From Promethearchaeota archaeon (lineage in GTDB: Archaea; Asgardarchaeota; Lokiarchaeia; Sigynarchaeales; SOKP01): DNA of 47,603 bases. Made by a program: the position numbers and the translations under genes. Where the stretch lies: assembly GCA_019894735.1 (NCBI GenBank), contig JAGXOB010000002.1:22579-70181 (forward strand), read 5' to 3'. The notes below the pieces were generated by a model. The model ran no database searches. It had not been told where the DNA came from and saw only the letters and a program-made list of their open reading frames with translations. This document shows positions 34,098-42,952 of the stretch, piece by piece (the stretch's first letter is position 1; the number at the start of each line of letters is the position of its first letter).

Positions 34098-35627
34098 GTG
34101 ACTGATTTTATGGCATTAAATAATATATTAATCCGTTTTTACCAAAAAATCCATAATTATAAGATTCCCAAATTAAAATTTAAAGAAATAGATAACCGAT
34201 ATAAAATAATATATAGAAAGGAATTTAATGTCGATGTAAATGATGTTAATAAAGCTAATTTAATAATATTTTTAATATTTTTTAATATTTTCCTGATTTC
34301 TTCAATATTTTTAACCCAATTTAGTCCCCTATTAATATTGGCTTTCTCCTTTTTGTTAGCACTAATAATTTCTTATTTTTTTAGTCGGAACCTTGATAAA
34401 GAGATTTTAAAAAAAGAGAATCAATTAAATGCATTATTGTATATTGTGAAAATTTATTTCTCTTTAATTCAAAAATCACATGGAGATAACGCTGACAACG
34501 CAATTAATTTCATTCAACTAATTAGTGAATTTAAACTTCCAATCTCAAAAGATTTTAGAAAAATACTTAATAAAATTCAATTGGGAGAAAATCCAGAAAT
34601 ATTATTATCTAAAGTAATTACTCCCTCTTTAGATTTTAATTTATATATAAAAGGATTACTTTTATCAGACTTCAGTAATAAATATAGGTTAAATGAAAAT
34701 TCGTTAGAAAAAAAATTTAGAAAGTATTTAAGAGAAATAGAATCAAAATTGAGCGTTCTATTTTTTTTTGGTTTGTTTTTTCCATTAGGATTATGTTTCT
34801 TAATATTATTCCAAAGAATTAATTATATTATTCTAATTTCTGTTTTACCCCTATTTTTCATATCTTTAAAAACTTTGAATAAGAAATTTTTAAAAAACAA
34901 CTTTTTCTTACTTGGTTTAATAAATAATTATTCAAAGGAGGAAAAAGCAAAATTTAACGAATTTGTTTCTTTTTTACTAAGCTTTACACTTAATCTACAA
35001 AAGAACTCTTCTCCTGAACTAGCGTTTGTAAAAGCTTATACACAAAACGAGGGTCATTACACCATATTGGAGAGCCCCTTAAAAACACAAATTTCCCACC
35101 TTTTAAATTTTTCATGTACATTCGATGAAATATTAGAGAAACTGCAGATTGAATTGAAATCAATACGCTACAAAATAATTCTAAATGTAATTGGAAAATT
35201 GGTTGCACAAAATGCATATCTCTCACACGAAAAGATTTCAGAGATATTAAATGAGATATCGATTCATCAAAAGCTCGAAAATAGGTTAGAAATCATTATA
35301 AAAGGAGAACGATTTAAGGTCTTACTTTTTTTATTTCTATTACCGATAATAATTGGAGGAATTGGGGGTTTATTTCCCCTGTTTAATTTAATTATGGGAA
35401 ACATTCCTAGTAGTGGCAGTCTTAGCTTTTCTGTTTTATTCGAATTATTATTTTCTTACGATTTTGTTATTATCTTTTTTTCAATGTTATTTTGCGTTTT
35501 CATTTCTTCCCACTACTTCTTAGAAATTATATCATATGAAAGAAAAAGAATATTAATTGTTGTATCTAATGTGATATTTATCCTCATATTCTTTTCAACA
35601 TTCATTAACATTTTAAATTATTTTTAG
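34098..35627 (+). CDS. TadC/FlaJ-like pilus platform membrane protein
   Basis: 509 residues with two related halves: membrane helices around 54-95 and 217-255 (first T2SSF-like repeat), then a long cytosolic segment and helices near 413-440, 448-470 and 483-508 (second repeat). This is the arrangement of archaeal FlaJ/TadC-like inner-membrane platforms, which bind the ATPase. The GTG start at 34098 has an in-frame ATG four codons later as alternative. Third gene of the module. Confidence 0.8.
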   Translation: MTDFMALNNILIRFYQKIHNYKIPKLKFKEIDNRYKIIYRKEFNVDVNDVNKANLIIFLIFFNIFLISSIFLTQFSPLLILAFSFLLALIISYFFSRNLDKEILKKENQLNALLYIVKIYFSLIQKSHGDNADNAINFIQLISEFKLPISKDFRKILNKIQLGENPEILLSKVITPSLDFNLYIKGLLLSDFSNKYRLNENSLEKKFRKYLREIESKLSVLFFFGLFFPLGLCFLILFQRINYIILISVLPLFFISLKTLNKKFLKNNFFLLGLINNYSKEEKAKFNEFVSFLLSFTLNLQKNSSPELAFVKAYTQNEGHYTILESPLKTQISHLLNFSCTFDEILEKLQIELKSIRYKIILNVIGKLVAQNAYLSHEKISEILNEISIHQKLENRLEIIIKGERFKVLLFLFLLPIIIGGIGGLFPLFNLIMGNIPSSGSLSFSVLFELLFSYDFVIIFFSMLFCVFISSHYFLEIISYERKRILIVVSNVIFILIFFSTFINILNYF

Positions 35628-35643
35628 GATGTATTGATTTATC

Positions 35644-35940
35644 TTAGCTGAAAAAAGAAATGTAAACCAATTCGACGATTAAAAAAATACCAATAAAAAT
35701 AATAATGAATTTTGAATAAGAAATTATTGAATTGAATAAGCTAGCTTCAAAACCTTCATTAAAACCGATTAGACTTATTTCATTTAAAACATGAAAAAAG
35801 GGTATTAAAAAAATAAAAAACAGGACGATTGATATAAAAACTACTGTAGATTCAGCAGATATTATTGAAAATGCAAAAATGAAGAAGAATAGAGCTATTA
35901 ATAAAAAAAATTCTATAATAATTAAATTAAATTCTGACAT
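35644..35940 (-). CDS. Small three-helix membrane protein
   Basis: 98 residues with three hydrophobic segments (about 5-27, 30-52 and 74-97), rich in F and I. It converges with the platform gene (16 nt apart). Its ATG follows an AT-rich leader. No family is recognised; composition alone makes it a moderately safe gene. Confidence 0.55.
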   Translation of the reverse strand: MSEFNLIIIEFFLLIALFFFIFAFSIISAESTVVFISIVLFFIFLIPFFHVLNEISLIGFNEGFEASLFNSIISYSKFIIIFIGIFLIVELVYISFFS

Positions 35941-36033
35941 GTTCCTAATTATTTTAAAAAATAGACTATTTAAAATTCTAACAAATATTAAATATATTTT
36001 AATTAGATGAGAGTAATAATATTAGATTAAGAG

Positions 36034-36098
36034 GAATAATCGTCTAAAATTAATTTCTCTCTAACTTAATGGGTATTAAATTTTGTAAGAATAATCGT
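36034..36098. promoter_or_regulatory. Paired GAATAATCGT repeats upstream of the V4R gene
   Basis: GAATAATCGT occurs at 36034-36043 and 36089-36098. A TATA-like TATTATATAAAA lies just downstream (~36110-36121), before the V4R start. Possible activator sites. Confidence 0.3.
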
Positions 36099-36129
36099 TA
36101 TCCTAGAAAATATTATATAAAAAAATGAT

Positions 36130-36630
36130 TTGATTATTATTATGAGAAATTTAAAATTGAAGGGGTTAAAGTATAACAAGGGGAAATACGACTTATTCGA
36201 TGAGCGATTTGTATTTTTCCCTCCTCAAATAATCGATATTTTATCATCGATTTACGGAGAGGGTGTAAAATCTTTATTAGTTTGGTTAGGTAAAAAGGTT
36301 GGTTGGGTAATCGTTCAAAACTGGGATGAAAATTTAAAATCAAAATCATTAAATGATTTAGTTAATCAATTTTGTAGTATATTAAGCAATCATGGATGGG
36401 GTCGTTTCACACCAAAAAAAATATCTGATAACTTAGTCGTAATAGAATTGCAGCATAACATTTCGAATGATTTAAAAACTAAATCTAAGTACATATGTTA
36501 TTATGTAACGGGAATCTTAGCTGGTTTTGGCGAATATGCACTTTATAAAGTAAATATAATCGAAAATTCATGTTGTATTGAAGATCCAAACATTAATTCA
36601 TGTGAATTTAGAATAGAGAAAAATCTATAA
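36130..36630 (+). CDS. V4R-domain protein (Bet3-like fold)
   Basis: The V4R pattern is visible: VFFPPQIIDILSSIYGEGVKSLL, LGKKVGW, a strand block, then ICYYVTGILAGFGEY and the C-terminal NSCCIEDPNINSCEFRIE, which carries the usual cysteines of this ligand-binding domain. V4R is a small-molecule sensing domain that shares its fold with Bet3 of TRAPP. The frame opens at a TTG, but the ATG at 36142 is the more likely start (162 residues). It is convergent with an acidic-tailed unknown gene. Confidence 0.8.
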   Translation: MIIIMRNLKLKGLKYNKGKYDLFDERFVFFPPQIIDILSSIYGEGVKSLLVWLGKKVGWVIVQNWDENLKSKSLNDLVNQFCSILSNHGWGRFTPKKISDNLVVIELQHNISNDLKTKSKYICYYVTGILAGFGEYALYKVNIIENSCCIEDPNINSCEFRIEKNL

Positions 36631-36639
36631 CGATTTTAA

Positions 36640-37026
36640 TCACCATGGATCCCATTCTTCAGGATTTAGTTCGTTTGTTTCTTTATTTTCAAGTGTTTTC
36701 TCTTCATCTTCAGGTTCAATCCTAAAAAATTCGCTTTTCTCTGGTTCAGTTTTTCTTTCAAGCGTTAAATCTTTAGAATTTAAACTTTCTATCATGGTTA
36801 TTTGATCTTCCCCAATTATTACATCTTTAAATGCAGAAATTAAAGATAGAAAATTGAAAAACTCTTCTCTTCTCATTTCAACAACTAAAGAATCACCATT
36901 TTTTAATAAAGTAAGTTTTAGAATCCGAACTTCTCCGCTTACTTCTACTGAAGTCAATTCGATGCTTTCATTTTTGTTTTTTAACTGAATTTTCCAAGAC
37001 GTCTCTCTCGTTTTTTCAATTTCCAT
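36640..37026 (-). CDS. Unknown protein with acidic C-terminal tail
   Basis: 128 residues: an N-terminal ~80-residue beta-rich domain (WKIQLKNKNESIELTSVEVSG, LKLTLLKNGDSLVVEM) followed by an unstructured, very acidic stretch ending EEWDPW. Acidic tails with terminal aromatic residues in archaea often mediate binding to basic or DNA-handling partners (for example SSB-type tails). That comparison is inference. It converges with the V4R gene (9 nt). Confidence 0.65.
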   Translation of the reverse strand: MEIEKTRETSWKIQLKNKNESIELTSVEVSGEVRILKLTLLKNGDSLVVEMRREEFFNFLSLISAFKDVIIGEDQITMIESLNSKDLTLERKTEPEKSEFFRIEPEDEEKTLENKETNELNPEEWDPW

Positions 37027-37167
37027 TAGTCAAAGTTCACTCTAAAGATTATTAAAATTCAAATATTTAATAAAAATTAACCAATTTAAAATTATCCTTA
37101 TCTTTACATCGTCGTTGTTAATTGAGAAAATAATCAAAAAAAGAAAAATTATAACCAAACATCTTTT

Positions 37168-37830
37168 TTAATAAAAATAATTCAACAATATGTAATTATT
37201 CGTAAGAAAGATTAGAACAACAAGAGGAGGCCTATATTGTGTTAAAAATTGAAATTTTTCCTTTTTTTCATTATAGAACAAATTTAATGATTTTAAGATG
37301 AATTTTTCGTTTGTGTATTTACTCATTTGGGAGAAGTTTAAAAATTTATAAAATAGCATAATAAAAAATTTATGAAATAATGTCAAACCTTCTTCCGAGC
37401 CATATATCATATCGTAGGAATTATTTCCTGAAAAAATATTAATGAAAAAATAGCGAACTAATACTAATATTAAATAAAAGAATAAAAAGATAAAAAAAAA
37501 AGAAAAAATCCATTGAAAGTTAAATCTGTTAATTGGATTAAAAAAAGCCAGCATTAATAACAATTTACCATCGCCGCCCCCTATGATTTTTAAACAAAAT
37601 AATATAAATGAAAAGAGAAATACAAAAAAAAGGAAAAATACTTTTGTCAGAACAAAAATAAATATGTTGTTATAAATATCCATATCTTCAGTAAAAACTA
37701 GTAAACTACCTATCAATAAAAAACCTATAAAATCTTTATTAAATATTTTCCTATATTTAATATCACGGTATATACAATAAATTAAAACTATGTTCGTATA
37801 GAAAAAAGATAAATTGATGTTTAGAATCAT
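37168..37830 (-). CDS. A24-type prepilin peptidase
   Basis: 220 residues, six or so membrane helices. Catalytic aspartates are D23 in YRDIKYRKI and D87 in GGGDGK (84-89), the family's two-Asp arrangement. It would cleave class III signal peptides of pilins such as those at 21.4 and 33.7 kb. It is the last gene of a minus-strand group orc1/cdc6 - arsR-type regulator - peptidase (gap of 3 nt to the regulator), 1.5 kb from the pilus platform gene on the other strand. Confidence 0.87.
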   Translation of the reverse strand: MILNINLSFFYTNIVLIYCIYRDIKYRKIFNKDFIGFLLIGSLLVFTEDMDIYNNIFIFVLTKVFFLFFVFLFSFILFCLKIIGGGDGKLLLMLAFFNPINRFNFQWIFSFFFIFLFFYLILVLVRYFFINIFSGNNSYDMIYGSEEGLTLFHKFFIMLFYKFLNFSQMSKYTNEKFILKSLNLFYNEKKEKFQFLTQYRPPLVVLIFLTNNYILLNYFY

Positions 37831-37833
37831 TTC

Positions 37834-38127
37834 TCATAATTCGCCTTCCCAAATTTCTATAAACTTACCTAAGCTCTTAGCGCGAATGTTTTCAAACTTG
37901 TATCTATAAATTTTTATTCGCCCAAATACCTTTTCTTGAACTAAGTTGTGGGATATTAAATAAGTTAAATGATTTTTAACACTTGTATGATTAAGTTTTG
38001 TGTGACGTATAATTTGAGAGATTGACAATTCTTTATTTTTGGCTAGCACTTTCAATATTTTTACTCTTGCTCTTGAGCCTAACAAATTTTCTATACTGTA
38101 TTTCTCTTCGACATCTTTTACCATCAA
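37834..38127 (-). CDS. ArsR-type winged-helix regulator
   Basis: 97 residues: LLGSRARVKILKVLAKNKELSIS, then the recognition helix QIIRHTKLNHTSVKNHLTYLISHNLV, and a wing VFGRIKIYRYK. No cysteine metal site. Its ATGATG start overlaps the orc1/cdc6 stop by 4 nt and the prepilin peptidase follows 3 nt later, so the three are one transcript. It may autoregulate this unit. Confidence 0.85.
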   Translation of the reverse strand: MMVKDVEEKYSIENLLGSRARVKILKVLAKNKELSISQIIRHTKLNHTSVKNHLTYLISHNLVQEKVFGRIKIYRYKFENIRAKSLGKFIEIWEGEL

Positions 38128-39338
38128 ATCGTAATCCCCTTAGTTTGTAAAATTTTTAGAAGAACATCTTCAAATTTTGAAATTGGGATGTCTTGAACAG
38201 ATATTAAGGCTTTACGACCTTTAATTGAGTCACTTTTTATTTCCATTGCAATTAGGTACTCTCTTTTAAATTCCTGGAGGTAAATCCATAATTGGGAATG
38301 AGATCGCGGGTGAATTCCTAAATTCTCACATATTATTAAATAAGAATTAGTTATTTCTAGCACTGAGACTTGAATCTTTCCACTCTTCTTTAAAGCGGTA
38401 ATTATTGCTAATAAGAAAATACTTTTCTGTATTGGTATATATTTTAAAACATCAATAGTTGAAAATGGAACTATATCTTGATTTGCAAGGCGGACACATT
38501 CCATAGTAATATATTTTAAATTCTGATTTTCAGCAATTTTGGTTGCTTTCCATAATAAGTTTAACCCATACCTAATATCTCCACTTTGATAAACCAAATC
38601 TGAAACGATCTCAATCAGACTATCTGAAATTACATTCTCTTTTAAACTTTTTTTAGCTCTAAAATTCAAAATGTCACATAACTGTTCTCTACTGTATTTT
38701 TTAAAATTAATTATGTTTCTTTGAAGCGTACTCATAGTGCTAATATCTAAATTGCTTAAACACGAAATATCTCTTACAATTCCTATAATAGATAGATGTT
38801 GTTGACTGTTAAAAGAATCATCATTAATTCTCGTAAGAGAATAAATTAGATCTCCCCCTTTCTTGATTAAATAACTTAATTCGTCTAATGCAATTAATAA
38901 ATGTAGATTTTGACTATTTACGATATCAACAATGATGTCAAGCAAATCTTGAGGTGAATATCCTCTTTTTGGAAAATTTTTGTTAAGTGCACGAACTATT
39001 TTAGTTAAGACTTTGTAACTAGTTTTTTCTTTCCGACAATTTATATGTACATATTTAATTACTCCAGACCTTTTTGCTGCTGCATTTATTAACATCTCTC
39101 CAAATAACTTAATCGTTGCTGTTTTTCCTATTCCTGTTTTCCCTACAATTAATATTTTCCGCGATATTGAATTCGGATTTATAATTAACTCTAAAAACAG
39201 TTGAGATAATAACGATAATTCTTTTTCTCTATGCGGTAACTTTTTAGGAACATAACTATTATCGAGTTTCTTCTCACTTTTGAATAATGATGGTTTTCTT
39301 AATAAATCTTCAAAGTAATCAATTGTCATAGAGAACAT
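38124..39338 (-). CDS. cdc6: Orc1/Cdc6-family replication initiator
   Basis: 404 residues. AAA+ core: the N-terminal PHREKELSLLSQLF, Walker A GKTGIGKTAT (66-75), Walker B LLIALDELSYL (147-157), then an Arg-rich sensor region and a C-terminal winged-helix (residues ~310-400) that binds origin DNA. Placement in an operon with an ArsR regulator and a prepilin peptidase is unusual for an initiator, so it may be a secondary or accessory Orc1. Two ATGs (codons 1 and 4) are possible starts. Confidence 0.92.
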   Translation of the reverse strand: MFSMTIDYFEDLLRKPSLFKSEKKLDNSYVPKKLPHREKELSLLSQLFLELIINPNSISRKILIVGKTGIGKTATIKLFGEMLINAAAKRSGVIKYVHINCRKEKTSYKVLTKIVRALNKNFPKRGYSPQDLLDIIVDIVNSQNLHLLIALDELSYLIKKGGDLIYSLTRINDDSFNSQQHLSIIGIVRDISCLSNLDISTMSTLQRNIINFKKYSREQLCDILNFRAKKSLKENVISDSLIEIVSDLVYQSGDIRYGLNLLWKATKIAENQNLKYITMECVRLANQDIVPFSTIDVLKYIPIQKSIFLLAIITALKKSGKIQVSVLEITNSYLIICENLGIHPRSHSQLWIYLQEFKREYLIAMEIKSDSIKGRKALISVQDIPISKFEDVLLKILQTKGITI

Positions 39339-39429
39339 CTGATGAAATTATATTAGAAGTTAGAAAATCATTATTTATAATAAAATACAGAGTACTAATT
39401 TTTTGTCATCGTAATGAATGATTTAAGAT

Positions 39430-39548
39430 ATACTCTCATAGGATACTCTTTAGAGGGCATAGAAATATAATCTAAAAATTTGACATATTATCTGAAAATT
39501 TAGAGAGGAGCTATAAACCTTTTTTGTCGGCTTAAAGTCGTTCCTCTC
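39430..39548. repeat. Short repeats and hairpin upstream of orc1/cdc6
   Basis: The 260-nt gap (39339-39598) has ATACTCT at 39430-39436 and 39443-39449, TCT(A/G)AAAATTT at 39471-39481 and 39491-39501 (20-nt period), and a 7-bp inverted repeat GAGAGGA (39503-39509)/TCCTCTC (39542-39548). No ORF is present. It could be an operator region, an origin element or a small RNA. Confidence 0.4.
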
Positions 39549-39598
39549 ATCGCAGTTAAGTCTATTATTAGGTGGAGCACGGTTAGAAAAATCAGATG

Positions 39599-40867
39599 CT
39601 AGAATTTAAATGTTAAATCTCTAATTAACTTAAATTTAGTTCTCTGGAGTTTATGTACTTTTAAGCTAATAAATAAAAAAAGCACAACTAAAATAGAGAA
39701 AAGGCTAATATTCGTAAAAGAAAATAAGGTCGAAATTCCTTGATATGAGAAATTTTCAATTTTTAAGTTAAAAGATATTGTTTTATTCTCTAATTGACCT
39801 GTACCATTGAAAATAACATTAATATAAATGGATTTTGCGGCAGTTTTAAAGATAATATTATTGGGAAAGATTTTAATATCTAAAAATCCTGATTGGTTTG
39901 TCCTTAAATTTGATTCATATTCCGAAATTGAATTAATATAAAATACTAATTTTATATCCTCATTTTCAATTGGTTTCTCACTTTGGTTAAATAAATAATA
40001 ATAATAGAGTTGTATTTTAATGATATTAGCTTCTTCTAAGTTATCTTCAAAATTAGTAATATTTACAAATACAGGTATTTTTTTCACGAATATTTCATAG
40101 GAGAATGCAGTATCGTTGTAGAGAACATTGTTTTTCATGCGAAATATTATTTCATTTCTTCCTAAATTTAAATGAGAAATTGTCGAAATATTAAAAGAAA
40201 CTTCTCCACTTTCATTGGTTGTAAAATTCGTTTGAAAGAAAATCTCCTTGTTATATGTTGTTATTAATTGAAAGGTTTCATTCATTAAACTGGTGCCTGT
40301 TTCAGTACTGAAAAAATACGCGCTAAATGAATTTGAATCTCCAAGTATCAAATCATTTTTAAAACCTGTTAATTGGCATGTAATACTTCGTTTGATAAGA
40401 TTAACGGTTGTGATTTCTCTAATTGATTCACTCTCTGAACCAGTTTCAGAATGTGTGTAAGTTTGATATATTCTTACGATTAGAACATTTGAGAAATTCG
40501 AGTATGTAATATTAAGAGCTTGAATATTAACGGTCCAGTTTTTTTCTATTATCCCAATAGAATAGTATCTAGCAGAATTCCAAATTTGCTCATCAAATAT
40601 ATCAATAATTTGAATTTGAACATAGGATGTTTCGTACTCCGAATCATAATACAACTCCCATGATGCGTTGATTTTGATCTTTTCGTGAGTATAGTAAGTA
40701 TCTTTATCAGTTACTAAACTAGTGTTACCAAAAGAGAAACCTTTAACCGAACTGGTTAAAAAGATAATTACCAGAAGAATAAATGATAAAAAACCTACTA
40801 TGATCTTTTTATTCACATCACTTTTATGAATTAAAATATAAAAACTACATACAATACCAAAAAACAT
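39599..40867 (-). CDS. Surface-anchored beta-rich protein (adhesin-like)
   Basis: 422 residues: an N-terminal hydrophobic segment (about 22-42, possibly preceded by another at 1-13), a ~320-residue exterior region rich in N, S, T and beta strands with many NxT/NxS glycosylation sequons, and a C-terminal membrane helix (about 387-404) followed by a basic tail. Repeated blocks (ITTVNLIKRSITCQLTGF, VFVNITNFEDNLEEANIIK) look like Ig-type or big-like domains. Likely an S-layer-associated or surface protein. Confidence 0.72.
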   Translation of the reverse strand: MFFGIVCSFYILIHKSDVNKKIIVGFLSFILLVIIFLTSSVKGFSFGNTSLVTDKDTYYTHEKIKINASWELYYDSEYETSYVQIQIIDIFDEQIWNSARYYSIGIIEKNWTVNIQALNITYSNFSNVLIVRIYQTYTHSETGSESESIREITTVNLIKRSITCQLTGFKNDLILGDSNSFSAYFFSTETGTSLMNETFQLITTYNKEIFFQTNFTTNESGEVSFNISTISHLNLGRNEIIFRMKNNVLYNDTAFSYEIFVKKIPVFVNITNFEDNLEEANIIKIQLYYYYLFNQSEKPIENEDIKLVFYINSISEYESNLRTNQSGFLDIKIFPNNIIFKTAAKSIYINVIFNGTGQLENKTISFNLKIENFSYQGISTLFSFTNISLFSILVVLFLFISLKVHKLQRTKFKLIRDLTFKF

Positions 40868-40923
40868 TTATTTTATCAAATATTTAAATTCAAAACTAAG
40901 AAATTTGTTATTGCTGAAAGAAA

Positions 40924-41124
40924 ATGGGAAAAGTTAGAACCATTTTAATTAAAAAAGTATCAAAAGAATTAATTAATAAATATCCAGATGTTTTTACTAC
41001 GGATTTTGAAAAAAATAAAAAACTGCTTGATAAGTATCTTGAAGCAGATTCAAAACATCTAAGAAATCGAATTTCGGGATATGTTGTTAATTTAATGAAA
41101 ATTAAATCTCGAGAACAGACATAA
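40924..41124 (+). CDS. rps17e: Ribosomal protein eS17
   Basis: 66 residues, the standard archaeal length. MGKVRTILIKKVSKELI, TDFEKNKKLL and KHLRNRISGYVVNLMK match the family closely. Followed 37 nt later by the ZNRD2-like gene. Confidence 0.96.
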   Translation: MGKVRTILIKKVSKELINKYPDVFTTDFEKNKKLLDKYLEADSKHLRNRISGYVVNLMKIKSREQT

Positions 41125-41161
41125 AACCATTTAAAACAACAAAAAATTATAAATAAAATAA

Positions 41162-41542
41162 GTGGTATTTATTAAAGACGACGCAAAAATAATGGCGGAT
41201 CTTTTAAAAACTGGCCATAAAATGCTGAGTTTATCCTGTCCTATTTGTAATAATCCAATTTTTCAAAAAAAAAATGGAACTACTTTTTGTCCAATATGTA
41301 ATAGGAAGGTATTGTTGGTTGACATCCCTACAAAAACGCAAGAAGAGGAAAAGAAACCAATTTTAATCAATAACACCGAAATTGAAGATATTAAAAGCAT
41401 AGTTTTACCTGTGCTTATTAATAAATTTCAATGGATTGCTCAAAAATTAGAGAAAGAATCGCAATTGAGTGTATTTGGTGAATATTTAGACGTAACCTTC
41501 AAACTTCTAAGTTTAGTTGAAAAAATTAGAAATTTAAAATAA
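41162..41542 (+). CDS. UPF0148/ZNRD2-like zinc-ribbon protein
   Basis: 126 residues of the Sjogren's syndrome/scleroderma autoantigen 1 (p27) family. MADLLKTGHKMLSLSCPICNNPIFQ followed by TTFCPICNRKVLL gives the C4 zinc ribbon (C28, C31, C45, C48 by the GTG start). The C-terminal part is a helical segment. A later in-frame ATG just before ADLLKTG is an alternative start and fits the family's usual N-terminus well. Function unknown. Confidence 0.87.
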   Translation: MVFIKDDAKIMADLLKTGHKMLSLSCPICNNPIFQKKNGTTFCPICNRKVLLVDIPTKTQEEEKKPILINNTEIEDIKSIVLPVLINKFQWIAQKLEKESQLSVFGEYLDVTFKLLSLVEKIRNLK

Positions 41543-41572
41543 CATCAAAAAACTCTAAGAAATTTTTTTTAG

Positions 41573-41682
41573 TGCTTCTGCCGGGATTCGAACCCGGGAC
41601 ACGAGGGTGAGAGCCTCGCATGCATAATCCTTTTTTCTGTAATAAGAAAAGAGTAAGTTTGACCGAACTACACTACAGAAGC
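41573..41682 (-). tRNA. tRNA-Glu(CUC) with a D-arm intron
   Basis: Acceptor GCTTCTG/CAGAAGC with discriminator A; anticodon arm CGAGG-CTCTCAC-CCTCG gives CTC (Glu); T-arm CCGGG-TTCGAAT-CCCGG. A 35-nt insertion at 41624-41658 interrupts the D-arm. Removing it restores GTGTAGTTCGGTCAA-GCAT. The junction forms a bulge-helix-bulge: central helix GGTC/GATT (two G-T pairs), bulges AA^A and AT^G, and the intron has an internal TTTTCT/AGAAAA hairpin. Total 110 nt, mature ~75 nt. Confidence 0.95.
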
Positions 41683-41813
41683 AATTTTTGTGTTAAGCTG
41701 TTATGATCTTAATAATATTTCATTAGATTTTAAATTTATCTAACAGAATTAATAAAAATTAAAAAACAATTTTATTTGATGAAGATAGTTTTAATTTTCA
41801 AGTAACTTCAAAT

Positions 41814-42860
41814 TTAGCTTTCTTTTTGCAAGAAAAGGGGTTTAAGTAGATTTACGTAGTGATCTCTGATAGAATATTCAGCAATTTTAGTCGCTACTGA
41901 AATTATCTTCTGGGTTAATAACGCTTTTTGATTAGTCTCTTTAGATAGCAATTTATCTGCTAGATATATTATTGCTCCGGTCAAAATAAACGGATTACGC
42001 CCTCCACGATCCCAATCAGTTAGATCGTTTAAAATGGATCTACATTTTCTAGTCAATCTATATTTATAATCTTCTTTGGACCAAACTGCTCCCTTTTTTA
42101 TTAATCTAGCGTCTAAAGCTTCATGGTTTATTATATTGTCTATTAATCTAATTAAGTAATCTTCACTTTTATGGGGGATGGCATCGTTATTTAGATGTAT
42201 TTTATATCTAATTCCATCTCTTAAAATAAGTCTTGGATTAACTCTGTGACCAAAACTTTGAAAAGCGTTTGAAATTTCGTTAATTGTAATTGGTGCGTTA
42301 TGATACTCTCTACGGACGGAATAAAAGATGCAAAAAGCAATTAAAGAAATATTATTTATAACTTTCTTCTCATTTTTAACAATCTTTCTATAGTAATAAG
42401 CGGCATTATTTCTAATATTCTTATTTAAGTTAAGATGAATTGAAATTTTATTTAGAATATTAAAAATTCTATATTCAGTTTCGTGATTTTTAATCCTTAA
42501 AAATTGCGCGTAATTTTTCTTTAATCTTCTGTATAATTTTTGCTCATCGGGTGGTAATAATTTTCCTGTCTTATCTCTAAGATATTTCGAATTTTCATAA
42601 TCTATGAAAGTTCCTAATCCCCCGATATAATCCGTCCTCTCTCCTAAAGCAACATATTGCTTATTCAAATTACTCTTATTGTTGATGTCATTGAAGATGT
42701 ATGACGAATCTTGATAAAGATTACCTAGAACTAAACCACATCCCTTACAAATTATTTCGAATGAGTTTGTTATAACCCGATGTCCACATTCAGGACAACT
42801 TTCCTCCCTTTTTTTATCTTCTGTATTTACTATCAAATTCAACCCACTTATGTTTGTCAT
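41814..42860 (-). CDS. Divergent TFB (second TFIIB-like factor)
   Basis: 348 residues. The zinc ribbon CPECGH...CKGCGLV (C22, C25, C43, C46 region) and two cyclin-like repeats are recognisable, including SLIAFCIFYSVRREYH and FILTGAIIYLADKLL. The sequence is far from the canonical TFB at 18.4 kb and longer, with a 35-residue insertion after the ribbon (DYIGGLGTFIDYEN). It may serve a special promoter set. It is divergent from a CCTAAGG-TATA promoter at 42936. Confidence 0.85.
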   Translation of the reverse strand: MTNISGLNLIVNTEDKKREESCPECGHRVITNSFEIICKGCGLVLGNLYQDSSYIFNDINNKSNLNKQYVALGERTDYIGGLGTFIDYENSKYLRDKTGKLLPPDEQKLYRRLKKNYAQFLRIKNHETEYRIFNILNKISIHLNLNKNIRNNAAYYYRKIVKNEKKVINNISLIAFCIFYSVRREYHNAPITINEISNAFQSFGHRVNPRLILRDGIRYKIHLNNDAIPHKSEDYLIRLIDNIINHEALDARLIKKGAVWSKEDYKYRLTRKCRSILNDLTDWDRGGRNPFILTGAIIYLADKLLSKETNQKALLTQKIISVATKIAEYSIRDHYVNLLKPLFLQKES

Positions 42861-42935
42861 TATAATCTAATTAATTAAAGAACCTTTTATCTCAATTTTG
42901 TGAAAGAAACTTTCATTGAACTGAAAAGATATTAC

Positions 42936-42952
42936 CCTAAGGTGTATAAAAA
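42936..42952 (+). promoter_or_regulatory. CCTAAGG-TATA promoter 1
   Basis: CCTAAGG is followed by TGTATAAAAA. Two similar elements occur at 44502 and 44578. It would start an RNA near 42970 that begins with GAGAGGTGAT, a strong Shine-Dalgarno-like sequence 66 nt before the next ORF. Confidence 0.45.
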
